A DNA stretch of 17,866 bases from Streptococcaceae bacterium (GCA_031285105.1 JAITWV010000303.1:1-17866); one strand, 5' to 3'. Positions 6,636 through 13,507 are shown, numbered from the stretch's first letter. The notes: generated by a model not told the origin, from the letters alone. A program made the numbers and translations.

Positions 6636-7178
6636 GTGGCTAACCGTTTAAAAGAAAAATATAACAACGAAGTAGTAAAAAGCTTAGTTGAAAAATTTAA
6701 CTATTCTTCAGTAATGCAAGTTCCTAAAGTTGAGAAAATCGTTCTTAACATGGGTGTTGGTGATGCGGTATCTAACTCTAAAAACTTAGATAAAGCTGTT
6801 GAAGAATTAGCTTTAATTTCTGGTCAAAAACCATTAATTACAAAAGCTAAAAAATCTATCGCTGGTTTCCGTTTACGTGAAGGTATGCCAATCGGTGCGA
6901 AAGTAACATTACGCGGAGAAAGAATGTACGAATTTTTAGATAAATTAGTATCAGTTTCTCTTCCACGTGTACGTGACTTCCACGGTGTATCAGCAAAAGC
7001 GTTTGACGGACGCGGTAACTACACATTAGGTGTGAAAGAACAACTTATCTTCCCTGAAATCGATTATGATTTGGTAGATAAAGTTCGTGGTTTGGACATC
7101 GTAATCGTAACTACAGCTAACACTGACGAAGAAGGTCGTGAATTATTAGCACAGTTAGGAATGCCGTTCGAAAAATAA
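6636..7178 (+). CDS. rplE: 50S ribosomal protein L5
   Basis: Central protuberance protein that binds 5S rRNA with L18 and contacts P-site tRNA. The 180 residues include PKVEKIVLNMGVGDA near 30-44, ISGQKPLITKAKKSIAGFRLREG (61-83) and the C-terminal GLDIVIVTTANTDEEGRELL. The start is GTG 6636, preceded by AAAGGAG (6619-6625). In E. coli S8 regulates the spc operon at rplE; no equivalent site is obvious to me here. Confidence 0.98.
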   Translation: MANRLKEKYNNEVVKSLVEKFNYSSVMQVPKVEKIVLNMGVGDAVSNSKNLDKAVEELALISGQKPLITKAKKSIAGFRLREGMPIGAKVTLRGERMYEFLDKLVSVSLPRVRDFHGVSAKAFDGRGNYTLGVKEQLIFPEIDYDLVDKVRGLDIVIVTTANTDEEGRELLAQLGMPFEK

Positions 7179-7199
7179 AAAACTAGGAGGCAACGTTTC

Positions 7200-7385
7200 A
7201 TGGCGAAAAAATCTATGATCGCAAAAAACAAACGTCCTGCTAAGTTCTCAACACAAGAGTATACTCGTTGCGAACGTTGTGGACGCCCACATTCAGTATA
7301 TCGTAAATTCCAACTTTGCCGTATTTGCTTCCGTGAACTTGCCTACAAAGGTCAAATTCCGGGTGTGAAGAAAGCTTCTTGGTAA
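7200..7385 (+). CDS. rpsN: 30S ribosomal protein S14, zinc-binding (type Z) form
   Basis: 30S head protein. At 61 residues this is the short zinc-binding form, with four cysteines at 24, 27, 40 and 43 (CERCG and CRIC) forming a zinc ribbon, instead of the longer zinc-free form. Many Firmicutes carry a second, zinc-independent paralogue elsewhere for zinc limitation; it is not in this window. AGGAGG (7185-7190) precedes ATG 7200. Often called rpsZ/rpsN1. A 69-nt spacer with only minor stems (TTCTT/AAGAA at 7391-7403) separates it from rpsH. Confidence 0.97.
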   Translation: MAKKSMIAKNKRPAKFSTQEYTRCERCGRPHSVYRKFQLCRICFRELAYKGQIPGVKKASW

Positions 7386-7454
7386 GATTATTCTTAAAAA
7401 GAACATTGAATGTAATTATACAAACAAATCCTTAGAAGGAGGTAAACACATCAA

Positions 7455-7853
7455 ATGGTCATGACAGATCCAATCGCAGACTTTTTAACTCGTATTCGTA
7501 ACGCGAACATGGTAAAACATGAAGTGTTAGAAGTTCCTGCATCTAAAATCAAACGTGACATCGCTGAAATCTTGAAAAAAGAAGGTTTCGTGAAAGATGT
7601 TGAATATATCGAAGATGAGAAACAAGGCGTAATCCGTGTATTCCTTAAATATGGAAGAAACGGTGAACGTGTTATCACAAACTTAAAACGTATTTCTAAA
7701 CCAGGTCTACGTGTTTATGTGAAAAATAATGATGTACCTAAAGTATTAAATGGTTTAGGTATTGCCATCATTTCAACTTCTGAAGGTTTATTAACTGATA
7801 AAGAAGCTCGTCAAAAGAACGTCGGCGGAGAAGTTATCGCTTACGTTTGGTAA
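7455..7853 (+). CDS. rpsH: 30S ribosomal protein S8
   Basis: Primary 16S rRNA-binding protein of the 30S platform and, in E. coli, the translational repressor of the spc operon. The 132 residues begin MVMTDPIADFLTRIRNAN and end STSEGLLTDKEARQKNVGGEVIAYVW, both highly diagnostic. I keep ATG 7455 over the second ATG at 7461, because AAGGAGG (7436-7442) is 12 nt upstream of the first and the family in Bacillus also starts MVMTD. Confidence 0.98.
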   Translation: MVMTDPIADFLTRIRNANMVKHEVLEVPASKIKRDIAEILKKEGFVKDVEYIEDEKQGVIRVFLKYGRNGERVITNLKRISKPGLRVYVKNNDVPKVLNGLGIAIISTSEGLLTDKEARQKNVGGEVIAYVW

Positions 7854-7883
7854 TCTAAACAAATTTAAGAGGAGGTGCCTCAC

Positions 7884-8420
7884 TTGAGTCGTATTGGTAA
7901 TAAAGTAGTCGTTTTACCTGCTGGCGTAACATTTGAAAGAAATGGTGCCACTGTGGTAGTTAAAGGCCCTAAAGGTGAATTATCACGTGACCTTAACGAA
8001 GCGATCGAAATTAAACAAGACGCAAACGAAGTAACATTCGTACGTCCTGATGATTCAAAAGAAATGAAAACAATCCACGGAACAACCCGTGCATTATTTG
8101 CTAACATGGTAACTGGTGTATCTGAAGGTTTCGTGAAAAACTTAGAAATGATCGGGGTTGGTTACCGTGCCCAATTACAAGGAAACAAACTTGTGTTAGC
8201 AGTTGGTAAATCTCACCCTGATGAAGTAATCGCACCAGAAGGAATCACTTTTGAAGTTCCAGCGCCAACAAAAATCGTTGTTAAAGGTTCATCAAAAGAA
8301 GCTGTAGGTCAAATTGCAGCATTCATCCGTTCTCGTCGCGCGCCAGAACCATACAAAGGTAAAGGAATTCGCTATGAAGGTGAATTTGTACGCCGTAAAG
8401 AAGGTAAAACTGGTAAGTAA
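7884..8420 (+). CDS. rplF: 50S ribosomal protein L6
   Basis: 50S protein near the factor-binding region and sarcin-ricin loop, with two repeated alpha-beta domains. I set the start at TTG 7884, giving 178 residues and the family N-terminus MSRIGNKVVVLPAGV. A longer frame from GTG 7875 begins within the Shine-Dalgarno GGAGG (7871-7875) and is unlikely. The C-terminal KGKGIRYEGEFVRRKEGKTGK is diagnostic. The TTG start is rare and is shared with the next gene, rplR. Confidence 0.95.
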   Translation: MSRIGNKVVVLPAGVTFERNGATVVVKGPKGELSRDLNEAIEIKQDANEVTFVRPDDSKEMKTIHGTTRALFANMVTGVSEGFVKNLEMIGVGYRAQLQGNKLVLAVGKSHPDEVIAPEGITFEVPAPTKIVVKGSSKEAVGQIAAFIRSRRAPEPYKGKGIRYEGEFVRRKEGKTGK

Positions 8421-8430
8421 TAAAGTATTC

Positions 8431-8452
8431 GGGTTGTTAATATTAATAACCC
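8431..8452 (+). other. Stem-loop between rplF and rplR
   Basis: GGGTTGTTA (8431-8439) pairs with TAATAACCC (8444-8452), with one G-U pair, around a short A/T loop. It lies 10 nt after the rplF stop and about 30 nt before the rplR Shine-Dalgarno. No T-tract follows, so it is not a typical terminator. RNA processing, transcript stabilisation or translational control of rplR are possible. Confidence 0.6.
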
Positions 8453-8494
8453 AATATCTTTGTTATCCAAAAATAAAAATAAGAGGTGAAAATC

Positions 8495-8851
8495 TTGATT
8501 TCAAAACCAGATAAAAACAAAAAACGTTTGAAGCGTCACCTACGTGTACGTAAAAACATTTCTGGTACAGCAGCTCGCCCACGTTTAAATGTGTTTCGTT
8601 CAAACACAAACATCTACGCTCAATTAATTGATGACGTAGCAGGTGTGACGCTAGCAAGTGCCTCTACCTTAGATAAAGAAATTTCAGGTGGAACAAAAAC
8701 TGAAGCTGCGGCAGCTGTAGGTAAATTAGTTGCTGAACGCGCTGTAGCAAAAGGTATCAAAGTAGTAGTATTCGACCGTGGTGGATACCTTTACCATGGA
8801 CGCGTTGCCGCTTTAGCGCAAGCAGCACGTGAAAATGGATTAGAATTTTAA
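8495..8851 (+). CDS. rplR: 50S ribosomal protein L18
   Basis: 5S rRNA-binding protein of the central protuberance. The 118 residues start MISKPDKNKKRLKRHLRVRKNISGTAARPRLNVFRSN and end FDRGGYLYHGRVAALAQAARENGLEF, which is diagnostic. The start is TTG 8495, positioned by AGAGGTG (8482-8488). The in-frame GTG at 8486 lies inside that Shine-Dalgarno and is rejected. It sits 74 nt after rplF, with a stem-loop in between. Confidence 0.95.
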   Translation: MISKPDKNKKRLKRHLRVRKNISGTAARPRLNVFRSNTNIYAQLIDDVAGVTLASASTLDKEISGGTKTEAAAAVGKLVAERAVAKGIKVVVFDRGGYLYHGRVAALAQAARENGLEF

Positions 8852-8871
8852 TAGAAGGAGGAACACCATTC

Positions 8872-9369
8872 ATGGTTCACATCGATCCAAAAACATTAGA
8901 TTTAGAAGATCGCGTTGTAGCTATCAACCGTGTAACAAAAGTTGTTAAAGGTGGACGTCGTCTACGTTTTGCTGCTTTAGTTGTTGTCGGTGATAAAAAT
9001 GGCCACGTTGGATTTGGTACTGGTAAAGCTCAAGAAGTTCCAGAAGCAATCCGCAAAGCTATTGAAGACGCTAAGAAAAACTTAGTTGAAGTACCAATGG
9101 TAGGGACAACTATCCCTCATGAAGTAATCGGAGTATTCGGCGGTGGACGTATCCTTATGAAACCTGCTGTTGAAGGTTCTGGGGTTGCAGCTGGTGGTCC
9201 AGTACGTGCCGTATTGGAATTAGCAGGTGTTGCTGATATTACTTCTAAATCATTAGGTTCTAACACTCCAATCAACGTTGTTCGCGCGACAGTTGAAGGA
9301 TTAAAACAATTGAAAAAAGCTGCTGACGTTGCTGCATTACGCGGAATTTCAGTAGAAGATTTGGCATAA
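8872..9369 (+). CDS. rpsE: 30S ribosomal protein S5
   Basis: 30S protein at the mRNA entry and decoding-fidelity region; changes here give spectinomycin resistance or ram phenotypes in other species. The 165 residues contain the S5 double-stranded RNA-binding fold DRVVAINRVTKVVKGGRRLRFAALVVVGD (12-40), with the spectinomycin loop near VVKGGRR, and the C-terminal domain IPHEVIGVFGGGRILMKPA. ATG 8872 follows AAGGAGG (8855-8861). Its stop overlaps the rpmD ribosome binding site. Confidence 0.98.
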   Translation: MVHIDPKTLDLEDRVVAINRVTKVVKGGRRLRFAALVVVGDKNGHVGFGTGKAQEVPEAIRKAIEDAKKNLVEVPMVGTTIPHEVIGVFGGGRILMKPAVEGSGVAAGGPVRAVLELAGVADITSKSLGSNTPINVVRATVEGLKQLKKAADVAALRGISVEDLA

Positions 9370-9382
9370 GGAGGACGTAATA

Positions 9383-9565
9383 ATGGCTGAATTAAAAATT
9401 ACTTTAGTAAAATCACCAATCGGACGTCTTGCTAACCAACGTGCAACTGTTAAGACATTAGGTCTTGGCAAGTTGAACTCTTCAGTTGTGCAACCTGATA
9501 ATGCTGCTATTCGTGGCATGATCAACACAATCTCTCACTTAGTAAGCGTTGAGGAAGTTAAATAG
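9383..9565 (+). CDS. rpmD: 50S ribosomal protein L30
   Basis: Small 50S protein of 60 residues, normal for bacterial L30. The sequence LKITLVKSPIGRLANQRATVKTLGLGKLNSSVVQPDNAAIRGMI matches the family. AAGGAGG (9368-9374) overlaps the rpsE stop and lies 8 nt before ATG 9383. Sits in the canonical rpsE-rpmD-rplO order. Confidence 0.97.
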   Translation: MAELKITLVKSPIGRLANQRATVKTLGLGKLNSSVVQPDNAAIRGMINTISHLVSVEEVK

Positions 9566-9598
9566 TAACAAATCTTAACAAGGAGGTGTAAGAACAGT

Positions 9599-10039
9599 AT
9601 GAAACTTCATGAATTAAAAGCAGCTGAAGGATCTCGTCAAGTACGTAACCGTGTTGGTCGTGGTACTTCATCTGGTAATGGTAAAACATCTGGTCGTGGA
9701 CAAAAAGGTCAAAAATCTCGTTCAGGCGGCGGTGTACGTTTAGGTTTTGAAGGTGGACAAACTCCATTATTCCGTCGTTTACCAAAACGTGGATTCACAA
9801 ACATTAACCGTAAAGAATACGCTGTAATTAACTTAGATATTTTGAACCGTTTTGAAGATGGTGCAGAAGTTAGCCCTGAAATCTTGAAATTAGCTGGAAT
9901 TGTTAAAGATTCTAAGTCTGGTATCAAAGTTTTAGCTAACGGTGAATTGAACAAAAAATTAACTGTTAAAGCAAACAAATTCTCACAAGCAGCTAAAGAA
10001 GCAATCGAAGCTGCTGGAGGTACAGTAGAGGTGATCTAA
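9599..10039 (+). CDS. rplO: 50S ribosomal protein L15
   Basis: Late-assembling 50S protein with a long glycine- and arginine-rich N-terminal extension (RNRVGRGTSSGNGKTSGRG, then GQKGQKSRSGGGVRLGFEGGQTPL, about 17-58) that threads through 23S rRNA. The 146-residue length is normal. ATG 9599 follows AAGGAGGT (9580-9587). Its TAA stop overlaps the secY ATG by one base, so L15 and SecY production are probably translationally coupled. Confidence 0.98.
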   Translation: MKLHELKAAEGSRQVRNRVGRGTSSGNGKTSGRGQKGQKSRSGGGVRLGFEGGQTPLFRRLPKRGFTNINRKEYAVINLDILNRFEDGAEVSPEILKLAGIVKDSKSGIKVLANGELNKKLTVKANKFSQAAKEAIEAAGGTVEVI

Positions 10040-11337
10040 TGTTTAAACTCTTAACCCAGGCGTTTAAAGTAAAAGACATAAGATCCAAAATTCTATTCAC
10101 GATATTTATTCTCTTTGTATTTCGTCTAGGAGCTCAAATTACTGTTCCTGGCGTAAATGCAAAAGCTTTGAGTAATCTTGCTGATTTACCTTTCTTAAAT
10201 ATGTTAAATATTGTGTCTGGTTCAGCAATGCAAAACTATTCTGTATTTGCTTTGGGGGTTTCTCCTTACATTACAGCTAGTATCGTTATCCAGCTTTTAC
10301 AAATGGATATTGTTCCAAAATTTGTAGAATGGTCTAAACAAGGTGAGGTTGGGCGCAAGAAGTTAAACCAAGCGACACGTTACTTGACTTTGGTGTTAGG
10401 TTTCGTGCAATCAATCGGGATTACTGCTGGTTTTAACCAATTGAATCAAGTTGGTCAAGCACTCGTGCCAAATCCAACGGTCGAAACTTACCTTTCAATC
10501 GGACTCATTCTTACAGCTGGAACAATGTTTGTTTCATGGTTGGGAGAGATGATTACGGATAAAGGAATTGGTAATGGAACGTCAATGATTATCTTTGCAG
10601 GTATCATTACAACGTTGCCACATTCTGTACAAGAAATTTACCTTGATCACTTTGTGCGTGGTACGGTTGATTGGACTGATTTTGCTTTTGTAGGAATTTT
10701 GCTTGTTGCGGTATTAATTATTGTGACAGGTACAACTTTCATGCAACAAGCAGAACGTAAAATTCCAATTCAATATACGAAACGTGCAACAGGTGCTGAC
10801 ACAAGCAGTTATTTACCATTAAAAGTAAATGCTGCAGGGGTAATTCCAGTAATCTTTGCTTCAAGCTTTATCTCAATGCCAAATGCCATTCTCCAAATTT
10901 TCGCTAACCGATTTTCTGGAGCTGGTTGGTATGGTGTAGCAACTCAAATCTTCAACTATAATACCATTCCAGGTGCTACTATATATGGAGTATTGATTGT
11001 TGCATTTACATTCTTCTATGCATTTGTTCAAGTGAACCCTGAGAAATTAGCGGAAAACTTACAAAAGCAAGGAAGTTATATCCCTCGTGTTCGTCCTGGT
11101 AAAGGAACAGAAGAATGGGTATCAAAACTCTTAATGCGTTTAAGTGTTGTTGGCTCAATCTTCTTAGGCTTAGTTGCCCTTTTACCAATCGTTGCTTCAA
11201 TGCTTTGGAACTTACCTAATTCAATTGGACTAGGTGGAACGAGCTTGCTTATCGTTATCGGTGTAGCACTTGAAACAACAAAACAGCTAGAAGGATTGAT
11301 GTTAAAACGTCAGTATAATGGTTTTATGTACAAATAA
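10039..11337 (+). CDS. secY: Protein translocase channel subunit SecY
   Basis: Pore subunit of the SecYEG translocon in the cytoplasmic membrane. The 432 residues carry about ten hydrophobic segments, the first near 18-36. Conserved features include the plug region after TM1 (about 57-68), GEMITDKGIGNGTSMIIF (169-186) and the cytoplasmic C4 loop AERKIPIQYTKR (238-249) that contacts SecA and the ribosome. The C-terminal loop EKLAENLQKQGSYIPRVRPG is also typical. GAGGTGAT (10028-10035) within rplO serves as its Shine-Dalgarno. No secY2-type features are seen. Confidence 0.98.
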   Translation: MFKLLTQAFKVKDIRSKILFTIFILFVFRLGAQITVPGVNAKALSNLADLPFLNMLNIVSGSAMQNYSVFALGVSPYITASIVIQLLQMDIVPKFVEWSKQGEVGRKKLNQATRYLTLVLGFVQSIGITAGFNQLNQVGQALVPNPTVETYLSIGLILTAGTMFVSWLGEMITDKGIGNGTSMIIFAGIITTLPHSVQEIYLDHFVRGTVDWTDFAFVGILLVAVLIIVTGTTFMQQAERKIPIQYTKRATGADTSSYLPLKVNAAGVIPVIFASSFISMPNAILQIFANRFSGAGWYGVATQIFNYNTIPGATIYGVLIVAFTFFYAFVQVNPEKLAENLQKQGSYIPRVRPGKGTEEWVSKLLMRLSVVGSIFLGLVALLPIVASMLWNLPNSIGLGGTSLLIVIGVALETTKQLEGLMLKRQYNGFMYK

Positions 11338-11343
11338 AATCAT

Positions 11344-11395
11344 TTTCATACCGAAAGTGTGCATCTCATTAATGGTGCACACTTTCGGCATGAAA
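11344..11395 (+). other. Long stem-loop between secY and adk
   Basis: CCGAAAGTGTGCA (11351-11363) pairs perfectly over 13 bp with TGCACACTTTCGG (11376-11388) around a 12-nt loop. The stem continues after one A-C mismatch as TTTCAT (11344-11349) with ATGAAA (11390-11395). There is no U-tract on either side, so it is not a canonical terminator. An RNase III or processing site, or a device that lowers adk relative to secY, are possible roles. Confidence 0.8.
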
Positions 11396-11436
11396 TAAAG
11401 AGTTTTCAAGGACTCATAGTTGAAAGGATGTTTATT

Positions 11437-12087
11437 ATGAACTTAATTTTAATGGGGCTACCAGGAGCAGGAAAAGGAACACAAGCAGAACGTATTATTG
11501 ACGCTTACAACATTCCGCATATTTCTACTGGAGATATGTTTCGTGCTGCAATGAAAAATGAAACAGCCTTAGGACTTGAAGCAAAATCATATATGGATAA
11601 CGGAGATTTAGTTCCCGATTCTGTAACCAATGGTATCGTCAAAGAACGTTTAGCTGAGGATGATACAGCAAAAGGTTTCTTGTTAGATGGATTTCCTCGT
11701 ACGATTGATCAAGCACAGGCATTAGAAGTAATGTTAGCTGACTTAGGTAAAAAAATCGATGGTATTATCAATATTGATGTACCAACTGATATTTTAGTAG
11801 ATCGACTTTCAGGACGCTTTATGTGTCGTAATTGCGGAGCTACGTACCACAAAGTATTCAATCCTACAAAAGTGGAAGGAACATGTGATCGTTGTGGAGC
11901 TCATGAGTTTTATCAACGTGAAGATGACAAACCTGAAACGGTAAAAAATCGCTTAAGTGTAAATGTTGAACAAGGAGCACCAATTTTAGATTTCTATACT
12001 AAAAAAGGTTTAGTTCACAACATAGACGGCAATCGCGACATTTTAGAAGTGTTTAAAGATGTTCAATCAATTATTGAAAGCCTTTAA
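11437..12087 (+). CDS. adk: Adenylate kinase, zinc-binding LID form
   Basis: Catalyses ATP + AMP to 2 ADP in the cytoplasm, balancing adenylate pools. The 216 residues show the P-loop GLPGAGKGT (7-15), the AMP-binding STGDMFR (30-36) and FLLDGFPRT (81-89), and a LID domain with four cysteines at 130, 133, 150 and 153 typical of the zinc-binding Gram-positive form. I place the start at ATG 11437, after AAAGGATG (11423-11430). An in-frame ATG at 11359 lies within the preceding stem-loop, lacks a ribosome site and would add 26 non-conserved residues. map is absent after adk, common in lactic acid bacteria. Confidence 0.97.
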   Translation: MNLILMGLPGAGKGTQAERIIDAYNIPHISTGDMFRAAMKNETALGLEAKSYMDNGDLVPDSVTNGIVKERLAEDDTAKGFLLDGFPRTIDQAQALEVMLADLGKKIDGIINIDVPTDILVDRLSGRFMCRNCGATYHKVFNPTKVEGTCDRCGAHEFYQREDDKPETVKNRLSVNVEQGAPILDFYTKKGLVHNIDGNRDILEVFKDVQSIIESL

Positions 12088-12096
12088 TTCACCAAA

Positions 12097-12133
12097 TTCC
12101 GATTGCAAGCTTTTAAATCTTGATAAATCGGAA
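12097..12133 (+). other. Inverted repeat overlapping the infA promoter
   Basis: TTCCGATT (12097-12104) pairs with AATCGGAA (12126-12133), and inside it CAAG (12106-12109) pairs with CTTG (12119-12122). The right arm covers the -35 box and the start of the promoter spacer. It begins 10 nt after the adk stop and has no U-tract. It could mark the 3' end of the spc transcript, or be a protein-binding site; the sequence does not decide. Confidence 0.5.
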
Positions 12134-12148
12134 ATCGTGTGTTAAAAT
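12120..12148 (+). promoter_or_regulatory. Internal promoter for infA-rpmJ-rpsM-rpsK-rpoA-rplQ
   Basis: The -35 box TTGATA (12120-12125) and the -10 box TAAAAT (12143-12148) are spaced by 17 nt, and TGT directly upstream of the -10 makes it an extended -10 promoter. Transcription would start near 12155, giving an infA leader of about 75 nt. This lets the alpha block be expressed independently of S10-spc read-through. Confidence 0.85.
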
Positions 12149-12168
12149 ACGCAAGTCCGACTTTATTA

Positions 12169-12196
12169 AGTATGTTCTTTTTTAAAAGTTCATACT
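12169..12196 (+). other. Symmetric hairpin in the infA leader RNA
   Basis: AGTATG (12169-12174) pairs with CATACT (12191-12196), and CTTTT (12177-12181) pairs with AAAAG (12184-12188), separated by TT/TT internal loops and a short TT apex. It lies downstream of the inferred start site and 18 nt before the infA Shine-Dalgarno. It could stabilise the 5' end, be a processing site or regulate translation of IF1. Confidence 0.6.
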
Positions 12197-12229
12197 GCAT
12201 TAGAAAATAATTCTAAGGAGGTACTATGC

Positions 12230-12448
12230 GTGGCAAAAGAAGATATGATTGAAATCGAAGGAACAGTCGTAGATACTATGCCGAATGCAATGTTTACAGT
12301 GGAATTAGAAAATGGACACCAAATCTTGGCAACTGTTTCTGGTAAAATTCGTAAGAACTATATCAGAATTTTAACAGGTGACAAGGTGACAGTTGAAATG
12401 TCGCCTTATGATTTGACTCGTGGCCGTATTACTTACCGCTTTAAATAG
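12230..12448 (+). CDS. infA: Translation initiation factor IF-1
   Basis: OB-fold factor that occupies the 30S A site during initiation and works with IF2 and IF3. The 72 residues MAKEDMIEIEGTVVDTMPNAMF to SPYDLTRGRITYRFK match the family in length and both ends. The start is GTG 12230, 7 nt after AAGGAGGT (12215-12222). An out-of-frame ATG at 12226 lies closer to the Shine-Dalgarno and opens an eight-codon frame ending at TGA 12250-12252. First gene after the internal promoter. Confidence 0.98.
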   Translation: MAKEDMIEIEGTVVDTMPNAMFTVELENGHQILATVSGKIRKNYIRILTGDKVTVEMSPYDLTRGRITYRFK

Positions 12449-12489
12449 TATTGTATTGTAGCTTTAGCTTAATTTATGGAGGTATAATC

Positions 12490-12606
12490 ATGAAAGTAAG
12501 ACCATCAGTAAAACCAATGTGTGAACATTGTAAAGTTATTCGTCGTAAAGGACGCGTAATGGTGATTTGTCCAGCAAATCCAAAACACAAACAACGTCAA
12601 GGATAA
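12490..12606 (+). CDS. rpmJ: 50S ribosomal protein L36, zinc-binding form
   Basis: Smallest ribosomal protein, 38 residues (MKVRPSVKPMCEHCKVIRRK and onward, ending PKHKQRQG), bound in domain VI of 23S rRNA. Cysteines at 11, 14 and 27 with His33 form the zinc site of the C+ form. ATG 12490 follows GGAGGT (12478-12483) at 6-nt spacing; the stop is TAA 12604-12606. Its place between infA and rpsM is canonical for Firmicutes. Confidence 0.97.
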   Translation: MKVRPSVKPMCEHCKVIRRKGRVMVICPANPKHKQRQG

Positions 12607-12627
12607 AATAGGAAGGAGGAAATATAA

Positions 12628-12993
12628 ATGGCTCGTATCGCAGGAGTAGACATTCCTCGTGAAAAACGTGTAGTTATTTCGTTAACTTATATCTATGGTA
12701 TTGGTAAACAAACTGCACAAGAAGTTTTAGCAGCTGCAAATGTATCTGAAGAAATTCGCGTTAAAGATTTAACGAATGAACAATTAGACGCAATTCGTGC
12801 TGAAATTGATAAATTAAAAGTTGAAGGTGATCTTCGTCGTGAAGTGAACTTAAACATCAAACGTTTGATGGAAATCGGTTCATACCGTGGTATCCGTCAC
12901 CGTCGTGGCTTGCCAGTTCGTGGTCAAAACACTAAGAACAATGCACGTACACGTAAAGGCCCTTCTAAAACAGTAGCAGGGAAGAAAAAATAA
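12628..12993 (+). CDS. rpsM: 30S ribosomal protein S13
   Basis: 30S head protein that contacts P-site tRNA and forms bridges to L5. The 121 residues include MARIAGVDIPREKRVVISLTYIYGIG, the rRNA-binding helices, and the C-terminal basic tail YRGIRHRRGLPVRGQNTKNNARTRKGP. AAGGAGG (12613-12619) precedes ATG 12628. rpsK follows after 19 nt. Confidence 0.98.
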   Translation: MARIAGVDIPREKRVVISLTYIYGIGKQTAQEVLAAANVSEEIRVKDLTNEQLDAIRAEIDKLKVEGDLRREVNLNIKRLMEIGSYRGIRHRRGLPVRGQNTKNNARTRKGPSKTVAGKKK

Positions 12994-13012
12994 AGTAAGG
13001 AGGATATCTTAA

Positions 13013-13399
13013 GTGGCTAAAAAAGTACAACGTAAACGCCGTGTGAAAAAGAATATCGAAGCTGGTATTGCACACATTCATTCTACTTTTAACAACACTA
13101 TCGTTATGATCACTGACGTTCATGGTAATGCATTAGCATGGTCATCAGCTGGTTCATTAGGTTTTAAAGGTTCTAAAAAATCTACACCATTTGCCGCACA
13201 AATGGCAGCTGAAGCAGCAACAAAAGCAGCAATGGAACATGGTTTGAAAACTGTTGAAGTAACTGTTAAAGGTCCTGGATCAGGTCGTGAAGCAGCTATT
13301 CGTTCATTACAAGCAACAGGTTTAGAAGTTACAGCAATCCGCGATGTAACTCCAGTACCTCACAATGGTGCACGTCCTCCAAAACGTCGTCGTGTATAG
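13013..13399 (+). CDS. rpsK: 30S ribosomal protein S11
   Basis: 30S platform protein near the E-site and the Shine-Dalgarno helix. The 128 residues include the conserved HIHSTFNNTIVMITDVHGNALAWSSAG, GPGSGREAAIRSLQATGLEV and the basic end THNG-like VPHNGARPPKRRRV. GTG 13013 is the start, with AAGGAGG (12997-13003) 9 nt upstream. The 108-nt gap to rpoA holds a possible promoter and a small stem-loop. Confidence 0.98.
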   Translation: MAKKVQRKRRVKKNIEAGIAHIHSTFNNTIVMITDVHGNALAWSSAGSLGFKGSKKSTPFAAQMAAEAATKAAMEHGLKTVEVTVKGPGSGREAAIRSLQATGLEVTAIRDVTPVPHNGARPPKRRRV

Positions 13400-13400
13400 T

Positions 13401-13429
13401 TTTTCCTTATTGTACCTTTAGTGTATAAT
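13401..13429 (+). promoter_or_regulatory. Possible secondary promoter for rpoA-rplQ
   Basis: A perfect -10 hexamer TATAAT is at 13424-13429, right after rpsK. At 17-nt spacing the -35 position reads TTTTCC (13401-13406), a poor match; TTGTAC at 13410-13415 is too close. It may be weak or inactive, with most rpoA transcription coming from the infA promoter. Confidence 0.4.
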
Positions 13430-13456
13430 GAAGTTAAATACGCATGATGATGGATG

Positions 13457-13474
13457 GAGTTTGATTAAAAACTC
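13457..13474 (+). other. Small stem-loop in the rpoA leader
   Basis: GAGTTT (13457-13462) pairs with AAACTC (13469-13474) across a six-base loop, extended by one G-U pair. A moderately T-rich stretch follows before the rpoA Shine-Dalgarno. It could act as a weak attenuator or stabilising hairpin, or be incidental. Confidence 0.4.
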
Positions 13475-13507
13475 TGCTTTCATTTATTTGAAAGGAGAAC
13501 AATAAGA

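Noticed and set aside
7386..7454. Small inverted repeats TTCTT/AAGAA and ACATT/AATGT between rpsN and rpsH
   Set aside because: Stems are only five A/T-rich pairs or fewer with tiny loops, expected by chance in such a composition.
11359..11436. N-terminal extension of adk from ATG 11359
   Set aside because: The start lies within the stem of the secY-adk hairpin, has no Shine-Dalgarno, and adds 26 residues not present in the adenylate kinase family.
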